The notes: generated by a model not told the origin, from the letters alone. 64,000 bases of DNA from Kuschelorhynchus macadamiae (GCA_030620095.1 JAUTXW010000203.1:986001-1050000), one strand, 5' to 3'. Positions 42,087-56,650 are shown, numbered from the stretch's first letter. A program made the numbers and translations.

Positions 42087-42948
42087 AATGATCACATGAA
42101 TTATGTTTTGGGAAAATCATTCAGGATGGCAGGATTTGTTATGCGTCAATGTTGGGACTTCTCTAATATTACCATTTTGAAGTGGCTCTGCTACTCCCTG
42201 GTGCGAAGTCATTTAGAGTACTGCTGTACAATCTGGTTTCCATTCTACAGAACACACATTACACGATTAGAGCAGGTCCAATCAAAGTTTGTGACCTTTC
42301 TTCTCTACAGATTGAGAATTGATAAACACAACTATTAATACCATCAGAGATTGGAATTATTGAGCATGAGTAGTCTTGAAACTCGAAGAATCTTCTTAAC
42401 ATTAATGTTTGGATTTAAAATACTTAATAACATGATATACTGCCCTGATCTCCTTACATTGATGAACTTTCATGTACCATCCCGTAACACTCTTCTAAAT
42501 GACATGTTCTTGACTAGTAGGAGTAGCACCGACATTGGGAGAAACAGTATCATGAATCGGATAATGACTTATTTTAACACATATGTTCCACCAGACCTAG
42601 ACTTAAATTGTACAACACACACTTTTGAAAGAAAACTAAAATTTCTATTATATAATCCCCAATAATAAAGAAATTTGAGAACTTAGAGTTTCGGTTTCTT
42701 GCTTTACTCCCAATCTTTGTTTTTTTTCTTCGATTCACACTTGAATTGAAGAGATTCACGTATGTACACAATAGATTTAATACAATTTTTTTTTATATAC
42801 ATTTTTTGTTTTATTTAGCATAGGATATGTTATGTAGCTCTAATTCTAATTTTACAACTGTCATAGGCCATACCATTTGGAATGTTGAATTCTGTAGTGT
42901 ATGTTTGAGAATAAAATAAATAAATAAATGAATAAATAAATAAATAAA
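42087..42948 (+). mobile_element. NLR-11 copy 2 (tandem duplicate)
   Basis: Second copy of the same 3' fragment, produced by the tandem duplication rather than by a second insertion: flank, 5' junction and tail are the same. Differences from copy 1 are single bases, such as R to C in E-Y-C-R-T and R to S in S-R-S-R-T-D. Confidence 0.88.
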
Positions 42949-43635
42949 AACAAGCACAGTCAAACATAGTCTTTGCACAGTCATTATTTGAAATAAATAC
43001 TGACTTACTATTACCATTACACAAAGAGATATATTGCTGAGAAGGACCATTGCACAATGCTTTATCACTAGAAACCATAAGTTTACTACGTAGACTAAAT
43101 TTAGGAAGATTGAAATCGCCTGCCAATATTAAGTAACAATTGGGCATATTGTCCATAATAGCATTAATAGACTCTACAAAAGCTTCATATATACACACCG
43201 GGGAAGATGGCGGAATGTATACTGTTCCAAAGATATAATGAGCGCCACTGTGACGTACGCCGACGAAAAGAACTTCAATGTTTTTCTTAGGAATGGTAAT
43301 CGCTGCTGATTCCAGGTCAGATTTCATCGCGATCAATACACCACCGCCTCTGGAATATATTCTGGTATCTTTATCTCTGTCTTTTCTGTAAACAATGTAA
43401 TTGTCTGGAAAAACTTCACTACTCAGAATACCGCATGCAACGTTTCGGTAAGAACAACCAGATCATAGTTAATAGTCAAAACTTCACTGTAGAAGTTCAC
43501 AGTCTTGGTCCTTAGGCCTCGGACATTTTGGTAATAAGTTCTGATATCAGGTAGGGTGGAGGAAAAGTCAGCCTGTGGCTTTACGGTTTCTGCTAGGAGC
43601 CCGTCGCGGTCGTTAATTTGATGCGTAAGCGGCAA
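42949..43635 (-). pseudogene. NLR-7 endonuclease front half
   Basis: The minus strand begins with T-Y-Y-Q-N-V-R-G-L and V-V-L-T-E-T-L. After a frame change near 43430 it continues with G-G-G-V-L-I-A-M, F-G-T-V-Y-I-P-P-S-S and I-L-A-G-D-F-N-L-P (about 43120), ending at M-F-D-C-A-C near 42955 where the tail of NLR-11 begins. The next endonuclease segment (V-S-N-D-Y-D-L-S-Q-L-N and I-L-D-S-V-F-S-N, D-S-P-H-P-P-L-E) is found beyond the insertion at 42085-41882 and again at 40999-40800. Confidence 0.8.
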
Positions 43636-43767
43636 TGAAGAGCTTATGACGTTACCATTATCAAACTCCGGTGGATTAAAAAATTTTGATCCCCTTTCTG
43701 ACTTTGAAAAAAACTGTTGATCAAATACACGACAAATTCTCTTTTTGTAGCAAAATTCATTTTGCCA

Positions 43768-44710
43768 TCAATTGTTGTGCAAGCTATTGGTATAAATATG
43801 GCATTTTTTCGATGCAGATGCCTTAACCAGTGAGTTCTGACCATGCACAAGATCATTGAGTACAGGTCTACGACTATGGTATCCGCAGCCAACTAAAACT
43901 AAATTTGTGTTAGCATTGACTGATAATAGGTTGTCAATTTCACTACTGGATATCGGCCGACCCTTTATTGCGTTATATTCGGACATAAAAAACACTACGC
44001 AGTTGCTCTTGGTAAAATTTTTACAAAGCTGTCGACAGTCTTCAATTTGCTCATGAAATAAATGGTTCCCTGCATATCGACAATTTATATCGAAGCTACT
44101 GTTAATTAGTTTTTTAACAAGAAATGCAGTTCCTCTGGCACATTCGCCACCCATAATGAATAACTGGTTTTTTCGAATTTGAGCAGAACTTGTTCCAATT
44201 GGTTGCAACTCATGAGTGGTATCAAGCAACCGCTGACTAGAATTTAATTTGCATATTTCCATTTTTAATTCCTCAACCTCCTTAATATATGCCGCATTGT
44301 CTTGTTCCAAGGGACTGATCGATGTAATCATGCTCCTGTATTGTATCTTACCATATAGTTCTGTTCTGTTTGTTTTCAATTCAGAAACTAGTTCAAACTC
44401 TCTGTCTTTAAGTAATTTAAGATCTTTCTCTAGAGAAGCATTATGTTTGCTCAAGACATCCAGCTCTGATGACAGTTTTTTTTCTGCTTCTGAGACTTCT
44501 TCAAATACCTGGCTATTTCTTCTCAATCTATAAGTATGTCTTTCCTTTTCCTTAGTGTTGAATGTCGTCTGACAACCAGTTGAACATAAAAGCCTATAGC
44601 CACCCATTTTTATCATTTCCGGCATTCTTTCCATGCAACTGGGGTGAAATATACAATGGCATTGAATGCAAAAATTCTTTGTTTTTACAACATTTGAATT
44701 GACATTGCAT
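43768..44710 (-). pseudogene. NLR-7 ORF1: zinc finger, coiled coil, SGNH-like domain
   Basis: Starts near ATG 44710 (M-Q-C-Q-F-K-C-C). A one-base slip in a T run near 44675 breaks the zinc finger, which continues as F-C-I-Q-C-H-C-I-F-H-P-S-C and later L-L-C-S-T-G-C. The open part (288 codons from 44634) has a long coiled coil (E-V-S-E-A-E-K-K-L to about residue 125), then L-F-I-M-G-G-E-C-A-R-G, N-C-V-V-F-F-M-S-E-Y and L-V-L-V-G-C-G-Y-H. The order and spacing resemble an SGNH hydrolase, but the block-I Ser is replaced (G-G-E-C). It matches NLR-6 ORF1 in layout. Esterase-type ORF1 domains are known in CR1-like elements. Confidence 0.68.
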
Positions 44711-44720
44711 TTTTATAAAA

Positions 44721-48150
<3,430 letters not shown>

Positions 48151-48258
48151 ATTGTACATGTTAACCAAGTTGGGTCTCTGTGTTGGATCATCAAACATAG
48201 CATAGTACTGTTGAACAAATCCTTTACCTATAGCCTCATATTGTAAATTTAGAGCCAT
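48151..48258 (-). CDS. Ntf-2: Ntf-2 exon 1 with start codon
   Basis: Encodes the first 36 residues of nuclear transport factor 2: M-A-L-N-L-Q-Y-E-A-I, then G-K-G-F-V-Q-Q-Y-Y and F-D-D-P-T-Q-R-P-N-L-V-N-M-Y-N. The N-P-Q-Y-E/G-F-V-Q-Q-Y-Y pattern is the family's opening helix. ATG is at 48258-48256 and a perfect G-T-A-A-G-T donor follows at 48150. Phase 0 joins V-E-L-S-F-M of exon 2 with no gap. NTF2 works as a dimer at nuclear pores, carrying RanGDP inward. It is not in the list of longer ORFs because of its size. The whole gene spans 48258-8709. Confidence 0.95.
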
Positions 48259-48655
48259 TTTTGCAGTTTAAGGCTATATTTTGACAAAACTAAACCCCCA
48301 AGGTTACAAAAAAAGGAACAAGCCTCCGCGCTCCTTCTGCCCTCACTGACATTGACAAGAAGAAGACAAATGACATTTTACATTTTAGGAAACAACGAAT
48401 TTTCTGAATATTTTCAAAATGCAAAAGTTTAATCAGATGTGCTGCAGTTACAGTCATCTATTTCACGACAGGAATATACTCGGCTTTCGGCTGACCATAT
48501 TTTTGAACATTCAAATTCAAAAGCCGCAAACAATGGCTTGCTGTCGCGGTGCGAAACCGGAAGCTAATTTCCGCTGTAATTTGACTAGGAAATAATAATT
48601 GGTAACAAATCGTTGAAAAATAGTATTAAGACTTAAATGTTGCTTTCTGCGGTTT
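48259..48655 (-). promoter_or_regulatory. Presumed Ntf-2 5' UTR and promoter region
   Basis: The 400 bases upstream of the Ntf-2 start. They are somewhat richer in GC near 48310-48360 (C-C-G-C-G-C-T-C-C). I find no TATA box or defined element, so this rests on position alone. Confidence 0.35.
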
Positions 48656-48659
48656 TTCT

Positions 48660-49605
48660 GCTCTTTAAATTTTTCCATGTATTCTCAAGCTCATCGTTTT
48701 TCACCAGTTGCCCCTTGAGAGTACTATTGTCAAGAGATGACCTTTTCTTGCAAGCTATCCCCTTACCCCTCCTACTCTCCATTATGCTAATATTCTTTGT
48801 AGAACTAGACAAACGAATAAGATAGAATTGAGGAACTAGACCTCACACGTTCACAGCGTCTGCTCCTTTTCCAGCAGGGTCGTTATTTTCCACACTGAGA
48901 GGTTGAGTCTCCTACCTTCCCCCATACCAAAGCAGCTAAACCATACACGTAGAACCACTTGTGTTAAAAACATAGAGGTCTGTCTTCCACGAGTGATTCG
49001 ACAAACTTCTTCTTCTTCATTCCTGTTTAGCCTGTTACATAACAGGACTTATTGGCTTTGCTACGAGGCAGTCGCCAGATTGCCCTCCGTCCGGGGCTCA
49101 GAGTCGTTAAATCGGCGACCCTCGAAGTCGACCCTGCACCTTGGTCCAGTTTGGAGGCGTTATCGGTAGGATATCCGGATGGCGAGCTCAAGGCTCCCGA
49201 ATACCCCGAATCTTTCAAATACTTTAATAATTCCTCTTTAAATTTTTGAAATGCATCTAGGCTTCCACTAGGTGCCCCTTGAGAGTACTACTGATATCAC
49301 GAGATGACCCTTTCTTTCAAGCTATCCCCTTACCCCTCCCACTCCCGCCACGTAGCGGCCGTTACGCTAATATTCTATGTAGAACTGCGGCAGACGAACG
49401 GGATAGAATGCAGGAACAACTAGGCCTCACACGTTCACAGCGTATGCTCCCTTTCTAGCGGGGTCGTAAGTTTCCACCTGAGCGGTTGAGTCTCCCGTTT
49501 CCCCCCGAAATAAAGCAGCAAAACCGAACACGTGGCACCACTTATGTTAACAACACAAAGGTCTGCATTCGACGAGACGAACCGGAAGACGATTCGACAA
49601 ACTCA
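48660..49605 (+). repeat. GC-richer 0.6-kb repeat, about 1.6 tandem units
   Basis: Locus 1 of a repeat with two parts. Part B (C-C-C-C-T-T-G-A-G-A-G-T-A-C-T, then A-G-C-T-A-T-C-C-C-C-T-T-A-C-C-C-C-T and C-A-C-A-C-G-T-T-C-A-C-A-G-C-G-T) is at 48660-49012 and again at 49250-49605. Part A, with a C-C-T-G-T-T-A/T-A-A-C-A-G-G palindrome near 49032-49047, lies between at 49020-49249. Locus 2 at 61540-62090 carries one A+B unit in the other orientation. No coding function recognised; it lies 0.4-1.3 kb upstream of the Ntf-2 ATG. Confidence 0.85.
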
Positions 49606-49792
49606 TCAAGACTTAAGTAAAAGATATAGGGTTATGTTATTTCAAACAACCGTTACCGATCTTTTACAAACTTACGGTATTTGACTCCGTTGATAATTAA
49701 TTACCGGAAGAGGGAAGTATTATAATTGTAAACAAATCATTCTCCTATGTTTTTTCGGGGATTGAGGATGGAACCTTATACCATTCATCACT

Positions 49793-50345
49793 GTAAAAAA
49801 CTACTTATTCAGTTGAGCCTAAATTGCACCAAAATTAACTGTTATGTAAGGATGAACCGGTAAAACTATGATACGAATTCAAGACTGTGGAACAAAATGG
49901 CGACTTAATAAAATGTTAAAAAGTCTGAAAAACCACCCATCCGAATTATTTTAAATTTTGCACAAAAATTAAATCTGATATAAGAATGAACTGACAACAT
50001 TTTCGTACGAATCCAATATGGCGTAGCAAAATGACGTCCAAAAAATCAGTTTATTTGAATTGATTTCAAATTTAACACATAAATCAACTGTGACATACGG
50101 GTGAACTGGCGAAACTTCGGTACAAATGGAATATGACGGAACAAAATGGGTTTCTAAATAACATTATTAAAATTCAATGAAAAACTACTTATTCAATTGA
50201 TTTTTTATTTTACAACACAAATCAAGTGTAATATGGAGAGGTCGGTCGTTAAAGAAAAATGGCGGTCTAATAAACTCAAAACTAATTCAATATGGCGGAA
50301 CAAAATGCCGTCTATTAGAATGTTTGAAAAAACTAAGATAAATAA
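49793..50345 (+). repeat. Minisatellite, four to five diverged units of about 110-140 bases
   Basis: Units share A-A-A-A-C-T-A-C-T-T-A-T-T-C, then A-A-A-T-C-A-A-C-T-G-T, G-A-A-C-T-G-G-C and A-C-A-A-A-A-T-G-G-C-G. Related units in the other orientation occur at 56340-56600. Possibly the core of a non-autonomous transposon. Confidence 0.75.
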
Positions 50346-53300
50346 ATAGGTCATGTTTTATTTTTTTATAGAAGGGAAGATTCATAACGGTTAAAGCAAA
50401 TTAATATTTAACGAACCCTGTTTATCAATGAATAAAGAAGTTTTCTCTATTCATTGTTGTTTATACCCACCGAATACAACAGCAATAATTTAGGCAAAAG
50501 ACGCAAGGGGGCCGGGCCAACCGATTATAAATAAAATTGTTGGGCCGAACTGCACATTATTTTACACATGTGCTGGAGCCCCGTTGCATTTCGAATACTA
50601 GGGCAGATGATTTTTATATCAGATTTATTATTTATTGTAGCTTTAATGTTGGTTTTGTTGACAAACCTGGTGCTGAACTAACAGGACGGATCCACCTAAT
50701 AGTATAGGTTTTACTTGTTTTAATATAGATAGATTTTTTTACACGACCTCAAAAAGAAAGTCGTACGAGATCTAATCAATTCCTTACAATTCAATTGCAC
50801 CTCTCTACCAATGCGCCGCCAGGCTTCACATCCGGAACTTAACATACCCTGTCTACACTCCGCCAAAATAAACCTATATGAACTTAACATAGGCCTTGTT
50901 AGTTGTTTATAGATAGGACATAGGAACTCGGAAAGAATCGAACCCATGCAGACGTTTAAGAAAGAAAATCTGAGCCGCGCCATGGACAGCGGGGGGACAC
51001 TCAATTTTTGAGTGGCATCCATATTCGTAAAATTAACTAATAAAAGTTATTTTTACGTATATGGTGGCATCATGTTTCCCTCTTCTTTTTTGACAATTTT
51101 TAGGTCCTGATACTAATCGATCTGCCATCACAACTAGAGGAGTATTCAGTAAGGCAAATGTGTACTCTTGAATACCACTACTCTCTTAAAAGCAAACAGC
51201 TGATAAGCAAAAAATAGAACATTTGGCACTAGCGTGTATAGACTTGTACTGGTCAAGGAACGGCTCTCTTCCTTCAGATTTGCTACCTATATAATTATTT
51301 GATGAATAGTGATAGAGTGGCTTTTAAAATAGTAAAGATGAAGAGTTCAGGGAATTAAAAACTAACGTCTAAAAAAAATTCCTCACTTTAAACAGAATAA
51401 CATATATGTTACAGCTGTAATAGACTGGCAAGACCGGTCATGCCTGAGCATATTATGGCGGTTTATAGTCTACGTCTCGCGGATACTTGCTTTGTCGGGA
51501 AAGAACGAGTTTTTTCGCAACTATTCCATTTTAGCGTAGTTAAGATTGGATTGACTAAATTAATTTTAAAAAATGAATACAAATATTATTTCCGCGATAT
51601 AGGTACACCGGATCATTTAACAATTTAATATTCAAAACAACTAGGAATCTCCACATTCATTGCATCTGGAACCTTTCGAAAGGGAGGCTTACTACTTTAT
51701 TATATAGCGGTGTTCGAAAACACGTTTTCTTGTAACACATATTTTCGCGCTCTGTTTACAGAGAATCAGTGCAAGTGCTAAATCTACACAATAATTTGCT
51801 AAATAAGGTAAAAAATAATTAATAACAGAAAACCTAAAGTCACCTCTTTTTAATATGAAGCTTAGAACTTCAGAGCAAGCATAGAGTTGTAAATTTATAC
51901 GTTTACATTCTCGTATATCACAATTAAACTCGACTTAAATGGCGTCCGAGCTTTATTTCTATCTAGCATGATTTCGTAGTTTCAAAAATTATTTGGTTTG
52001 TGTGAGACCTACCACTATCTTTAGTTTTTTTTTCAACTTGCTCTACTTGGCACTGGTCACTAATTAATGGTTTTTAAAACTAAACAAACTTTAGAATTAG
52101 CTTTCCCCCCTGGAAAGCTGTTTAGAGGGACAATATAATTATAACGAATACTATTAAATGCACCGATAAATATATTTCAATCGTTATTCGCTTCGATTAA
52201 TCATCTAGTATGATGATGTATGGTAGCAGTAAAGTAGAATATATGGGGTTTTGGTGACGATCAGATTTAGACACGCTAATATATGGCTACTGCCATTCTT
52301 GTTCGCTTAAATTTCCATTGTTAACCTCTGCACAGGTAAAATAAAATAATTACTTCTTGCTAACGAACAACTTTTAATAAATAAAACAAACTATAATAAA
52401 AATGAGCAAAAATCATAGATATCATATATAGCACTTAGTAAGTACTAACGAGAATAGAGATCAACTTTTGAACTGCCTTCTGAATTCGCCACTTTGGCTT
52501 TTGTGCCTAAAACAAATAATTAATTAATCATTTACTTTTACAGATCTAAAACATTTTAAATATTAATAAGGTTTATATATTATATAAATAATATATTAAC
52601 TATTACTGTTACACTATAAATTCACATTTTCGCACCCTTAAGCGGCCGAAAGTCTAACCTTAGAACAACACATCTTGCACTTTCCTATCTTATCTTTTTT
52701 AAATCTATAAAGTTGACGTAACCTCATAGATTTCAAAAAGTTAAACAAGATATGGCAACGCTGGAAACAAAATAAAGCGAAATTTTGCCATATTTAAAAA
52801 AAAACTGAAAAAAGTTAGTGGCACCTGGTGTAAAATATGTACGTTCGTTCTCATGCAACACAAGCATTATATATACTATGCATTTTTAAGCCAACTCTTA
52901 TTGAACGCTCATGTAGTTAAAATATACTTTTTTAAAAAACAGTCTCGATTTTTGAGTTATTAACTGACAAATTGACCAGGGATTTTGAATAAGCATTGTC
53001 CAGCATTCTTTTGGTGCAAGTTTTGGGAACAAGCATCACCTCAACCTCATAATAGTTAACCACGCCTCTCCTATTGAAACCTAGTTTAAGATAAAAATCT
53101 GGATAATCTTTAGTACATTGTTGTATGTGCCTCCTTTCAATTTTTCTATTATTATGCAAACTGGAAGATTTAAACACCCTTTTCAAATTTAGGTCAAATA
53201 ATAGAAACCATGACTACTGAACCTAATTTACTGTTAGTTAGCTATCAAGCAGATAATATACCTTTATTTGACGGAATCCAAAACAAATAATTGTGATAAA

Positions 53301-53400
53301 CCACAGAAGAAGGACAAACGGAAACGCAGCTATACACGCATTTTTGCATGATACCGTCTTAAACATTTGGCCTTCGGTGAAAGTCGCTATAAATTTGGCT
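50346..53400. other. Long stretch with no confirmed gene
   Basis: About 3 kb between minisatellite and NLR-12. Two open stretches on the minus strand (51022-50720 and 53186-52932) have unassigned sequence; the second is discussed under findings. Nothing else recognised. Further exons of the TPR gene may lie here. Confidence 0.4.
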
Positions 53401-53414
53401 TTGTCAGATCATAG

Positions 53415-54110
53415 GTCAAATTCAAATTCAAATTCAAAATATGCTTTATTGTGCTAAATACAAAGTACTTGTTGACAAAGCTCTGACAAAAATCATAAAT
53501 TAAATTGCCTAATAAATAAAACATACCTACAATAAAAAACAAAAAATGGTCAAAATAATATAATGTAACTACACATAATTTAAGATATAGCTAAACACTA
53601 AAAGTTTGAGGACGTAACACATATTTAAAATATCATTAGTTTATGTCCAATTATCATTAAAATAATCTAGCAAACTATAATAGGCTTTTTCCCTAAGTCG
53701 TGCTGAAACTAACTTTTTAAACACTTTTAATGTGGGTGACAATTTTATACTATTTGGCAGGTGGTTGAAAACTTTTATGCTTTCATAAATTAGTGAATTC
53801 TTAGTAAGAGCGCTTCGGGGAATTGGTAATTGTACATTATTAACCAGTCTAGTATTGTAATTACTAGATCCAGATAAACTAATAATATGATGGAATTTTT
53901 TAAATATAAGACATACTGTTTCCAATATAAAAATACAGGGAAGAGTCAAAATTTTCAATTTTACAAATAATGGTCTACATGATTCTCTTGTATTTACCTG
54001 GCAAATATATCTTATTGCCCTTTTTTGCAGGACAAAAGTAGAATTAAAAAGGTACCGGCTACAAAAGCCCCAAAAAGCAATACCATAACGCAGATGGTCG
54101 ATTGATTGTA
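53415..54110 (-). mobile_element. NLR-12: short 5'-truncated non-LTR fragment, NLR-4 relative
   Basis: Minus-strand C-terminal region of ORF2: Y-G-I-A-F-W-G-F-C-S (about 54090), L-Q-K-R-A-I-R-Y-I-C, I-L-T-L-P-C-I-F-I-L-E-T-V-C-L and L-P-I-P-R-S-A-L-T, ending at a stop at 53641. AATAAA at 53450-53445 is followed by a T-T-G-A-A-T-like repeat tail (53437-53418). The blocks match NLR-4 (Y-G-L-P-F-W-G, L-P-A-L-F-I-L-E-T-V-C-L), so it is a third branch of that family. One frame change near 53960. It lies between Ntf-2 and the TPR exons. Confidence 0.85.
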
Positions 54111-54199
54111 TTGTTCAGGATACACTTCCTTCAAAAAATCAGCACAAAAATTTGACGTTCGCAGTTTATTTTTTTAAGCATTTAACGAAACAAGCTACA

Positions 54200-55190
54200 A
54201 ATCTTTAAAAATCGCCTAATACGATGAATTACTTTTAAAAATGTTTATAAATTGTTTGAAATGCCACATGCAACTTGTAATTACATTAAAAAAACCAGTT
54301 ACACTTGAAGAAGCAACGAACTATACCTTAGAAGAACATTTTATATGTTATAAGAACTCTAGTAATACAGTAACAAAAATACAAATTTTAATATGCAACA
54401 ACCCAAAATAAATATGCCCCACAGCCACATTATCTGTTAATATGAACCCAATATTTTCAAATTGCCCTACACAGCAAATTTCAAATCGAATGCCTACTTA
54501 TAGACCACCAATCCCGAATTTACCGAACCTACAATTGATTATAGGCAACAACCGAATTTTACAAATCAAAATTTTATGCAAAGAAATACTTTTACCCCCA
54601 GACCCTCTTTTAACCCTTAAAACCAAGGCCCAACTTCTTCCAGAATATCAGGCCACCAAGAGCAGAAGCTAATGGATACTTCTTTAGGGAACACCACCCT
54701 TAGAAAAAATCAAAAACCACAATCTTCGCAATGTAATATAGTTGTAGAAGAGCTATATAATCAAACAGTCGAATCGATCAATATCGATAATCACTACAAC
54801 GAATTTTATCAAACTAGCAATGGCGTATTTGAATATTACTACCCTGCATATACCAGTGACACACAATAGTCATATAATGACTCAGATCCTCAATTTTTTT
54901 GTTTAAAAATTTTTGATTTTAATGAGGAACAAAAATACTCGATAACTGAGAAAGAAATTTTAGGAATTGTACATTGGAGACCCAAATTTGAACACTGTAA
55001 GTGACGTCAAATTCCATTACAAGCAACCGAACCAGAATCACTAATAAATTTATACACGTAACAAATATCGACGTAGCGAAATCCCTAAAAGATGAATTTA
55101 ATCCAAATGCCTCTGAAACTAAAACCAAAACGAAGCAAAAAATCACAAAATTACAAGAAATCATGTCATCAATAATTCGATAGCAAATAA
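54200..55190 (+). mobile_element. Ty3/gypsy gag-pol remnant
   Basis: Decayed plus-strand LTR-retrotransposon coding sequence. The gag C-terminal region reads P-V-T-L-E-E-A-T-N-Y, then a Pro/Asn/Gln-rich stretch, then E-E-L-Y-N-Q-T-V-E-S-I-N-I-D-N-H and F-Y-Q-T-S-N. After a jump there is K-Y-S-I-T-E-K-E-I-L-G-I-V, the RNase H entry motif of gypsy pol (usual Y-S-T-T-E-K-E-L-L-A-I-V). The parts between are deleted and frames change several times. No LTRs, protease or integrase are recognised. It is a dead fragment. Confidence 0.65.
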
Positions 55191-56339
55191 ATTATCACGA
55201 ATTTTACTTAATATATAAGAAAATCAATCAAAAAAACTCCCAGACAAAAAACTGGCGGAGCACTTTTTTAAAATATGCTTAACGAGCTAAGCAAATTAAT
55301 TACGTGGAAAAGTAAATTATATTTTTTTTAGATTATGATTAACATAATGGAATACCAGTAACTAGACTTTTTTCAAGTGAATCATTATATTCTGTTCTAT
55401 ATATCAGTCCCCTTAACGACTAAAAAATAATTATCTTTTCTGAGAGACATTTGAATATACGATTTTGATTAAATAGGAAAGCAACAATTATCTTACCCCT
55501 AAATATTATTCCTAGACAGCTACCTCTTGGGCCATAGTTATGTCGAAATCTTTTTGAACTTTTTCCCACTCCAAGAAATTCCTTTCATGGTTCTATTGAA
55601 GTGTTTTTGGGATCTACTACACTCACTTTCAGAGATTCTGTCCAGATTATTCAAAAACAATAAGACAACAACGACCTACAAAAGTGAAATCGGTATAGTG
55701 TCTGCAACAAACGCCGGCAAACAAAGGCCGGATTTTTTATGATATTGAACTACTAAAATAATAAATTTTTAGGTGGACTATCAGTATTCTGTCTTTTTAG
55801 ATCTCGAGGTTATGGGCCATGTGGGTATGAATATTAAACATTATAGCTGACCTTTAGCTACACATTTGGTTTCTGTCAATATTATCTTCCACTAATTTCT
55901 TACTAGCATATTTCCAATATCGGAACTTAAAATTTTCTAAGCAAAATTCATATGAAAATATGCATTTATTTGGCTCTAAATCGTGGCTAGGCATTAAAAA
56001 CTCAAAATTTTATGTATACAAACGTTTTATCCCGTCTTATCAAATTATATATTAGAATAAAAGTTTTTTAACTTAATTTACCTATATAAAAACCGTTATC
56101 GGAATGCAAAAGCTGTCTAATGCTCAAGATAGGGAACATATTTTAAAAAATCGTTAAATTCGCCTTTACCTACAACTATCCTCGTGTAGAATTTCATGAG
56201 TCGCAGTCCATATATTTGTTTTTTAGATTTTAATTTATTTATTATTGTTATTATGATTACTTATTTATACAGTCTATAACAATAAATTATCCCCTTTTTA
56301 TGGTTTTATTTCAAGAAATGGAATTTCACTGAATATTTA
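55191..56339. other. No gene recognised
   Basis: AT-rich DNA between the gypsy remnant and a minisatellite. No motif seen. Confidence 0.5.
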
Positions 56340-56650
56340 AACATTTTACCAGTCTGTCCCTGTTTCACACTTGATTTTCGTGTAAAATTTCAAGTTAACT
56401 GGATAAGTAGTTTTTTTTGTACTGAATTTTTAAATATTTCAATATTTAATTTTTCAATTTACTTTTATTTTTGGGCAAATTTTGAAGTCCATCCGATAAA
56501 TAGTTTTTTAATAATGTTTTTTTAATAATTTGTGACGCTACCATCTTGTGTCACCATATTGGATTTTTACCAAAATTTGAAGTCAATCGAATAAGTAGTT
56601 TTTAAGCTACGCAGTGTACAGACAGACAGACTAACGGAAAAGGGAGAACC
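56340..56650 (-). repeat. Minisatellite related to 49793-50345, inverted, with GACA tail
   Basis: Three diverged units carrying A-A-A-T-T-T-(C/G)-A-A-G-T and G-A-T-A-A-(G/A)-T-A-G-T-T-T-T-T, the reverse complement of the motif at the other locus. They end in a C-A-G-A-C-A-G-A-C-A-G-A-C run near 56620. Confidence 0.7.

Larger units (their letters stand above)
40781..42948. repeat. 1.08-kb tandem duplication (NLR-7 piece plus NLR-11)
   Basis: Two direct units, 40781-41864 and 41865-42948, nearly identical apart from scattered single-base changes and a few one-base indels. Each unit holds about 220 bases of NLR-7 endonuclease on the minus strand and the whole of NLR-11 on the plus strand, ending in its A-A-T-A tail. 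It arose after NLR-11 inserted. Confidence 0.95.
28260..44720 (-). mobile_element. NLR-7: old non-LTR element broken by at least three later insertions
   Basis: Minus-strand element whose parts are, in 5' to 3' order: ORF1 (44710-43768), endonuclease front (43635-42950), endonuclease middle (41000-40781, also copied at 42086-41865), linker and RT (40700-39000), then after NLR-9 the C-terminal part (30476-30236), and after NLR-8 the last part (28496-28260). The join across NLR-9 goes from L-R-T-L-K-L to I-W-A-P-Y-Y-Q-V-H, exactly the next segment in NLR-11, a sister copy, with about 15 codons lost. The join across NLR-8 goes from S-A-I-N-F-K-V to the N-G-D-R-F-A-L-H-Y-A segment. This assignment is inference from element order and motif continuity. 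Confidence 0.7.

Noticed and set aside
49027..49249. Open frames across part A of the GC-rich repeat as a small gene
   Set aside because: Frames are open on both strands, not conserved in the second copy, and the sequence behaves as a repeat.
50720..51022. 100-codon minus-strand open frame
   Set aside because: No family motif, no splice or start context; probably chance.
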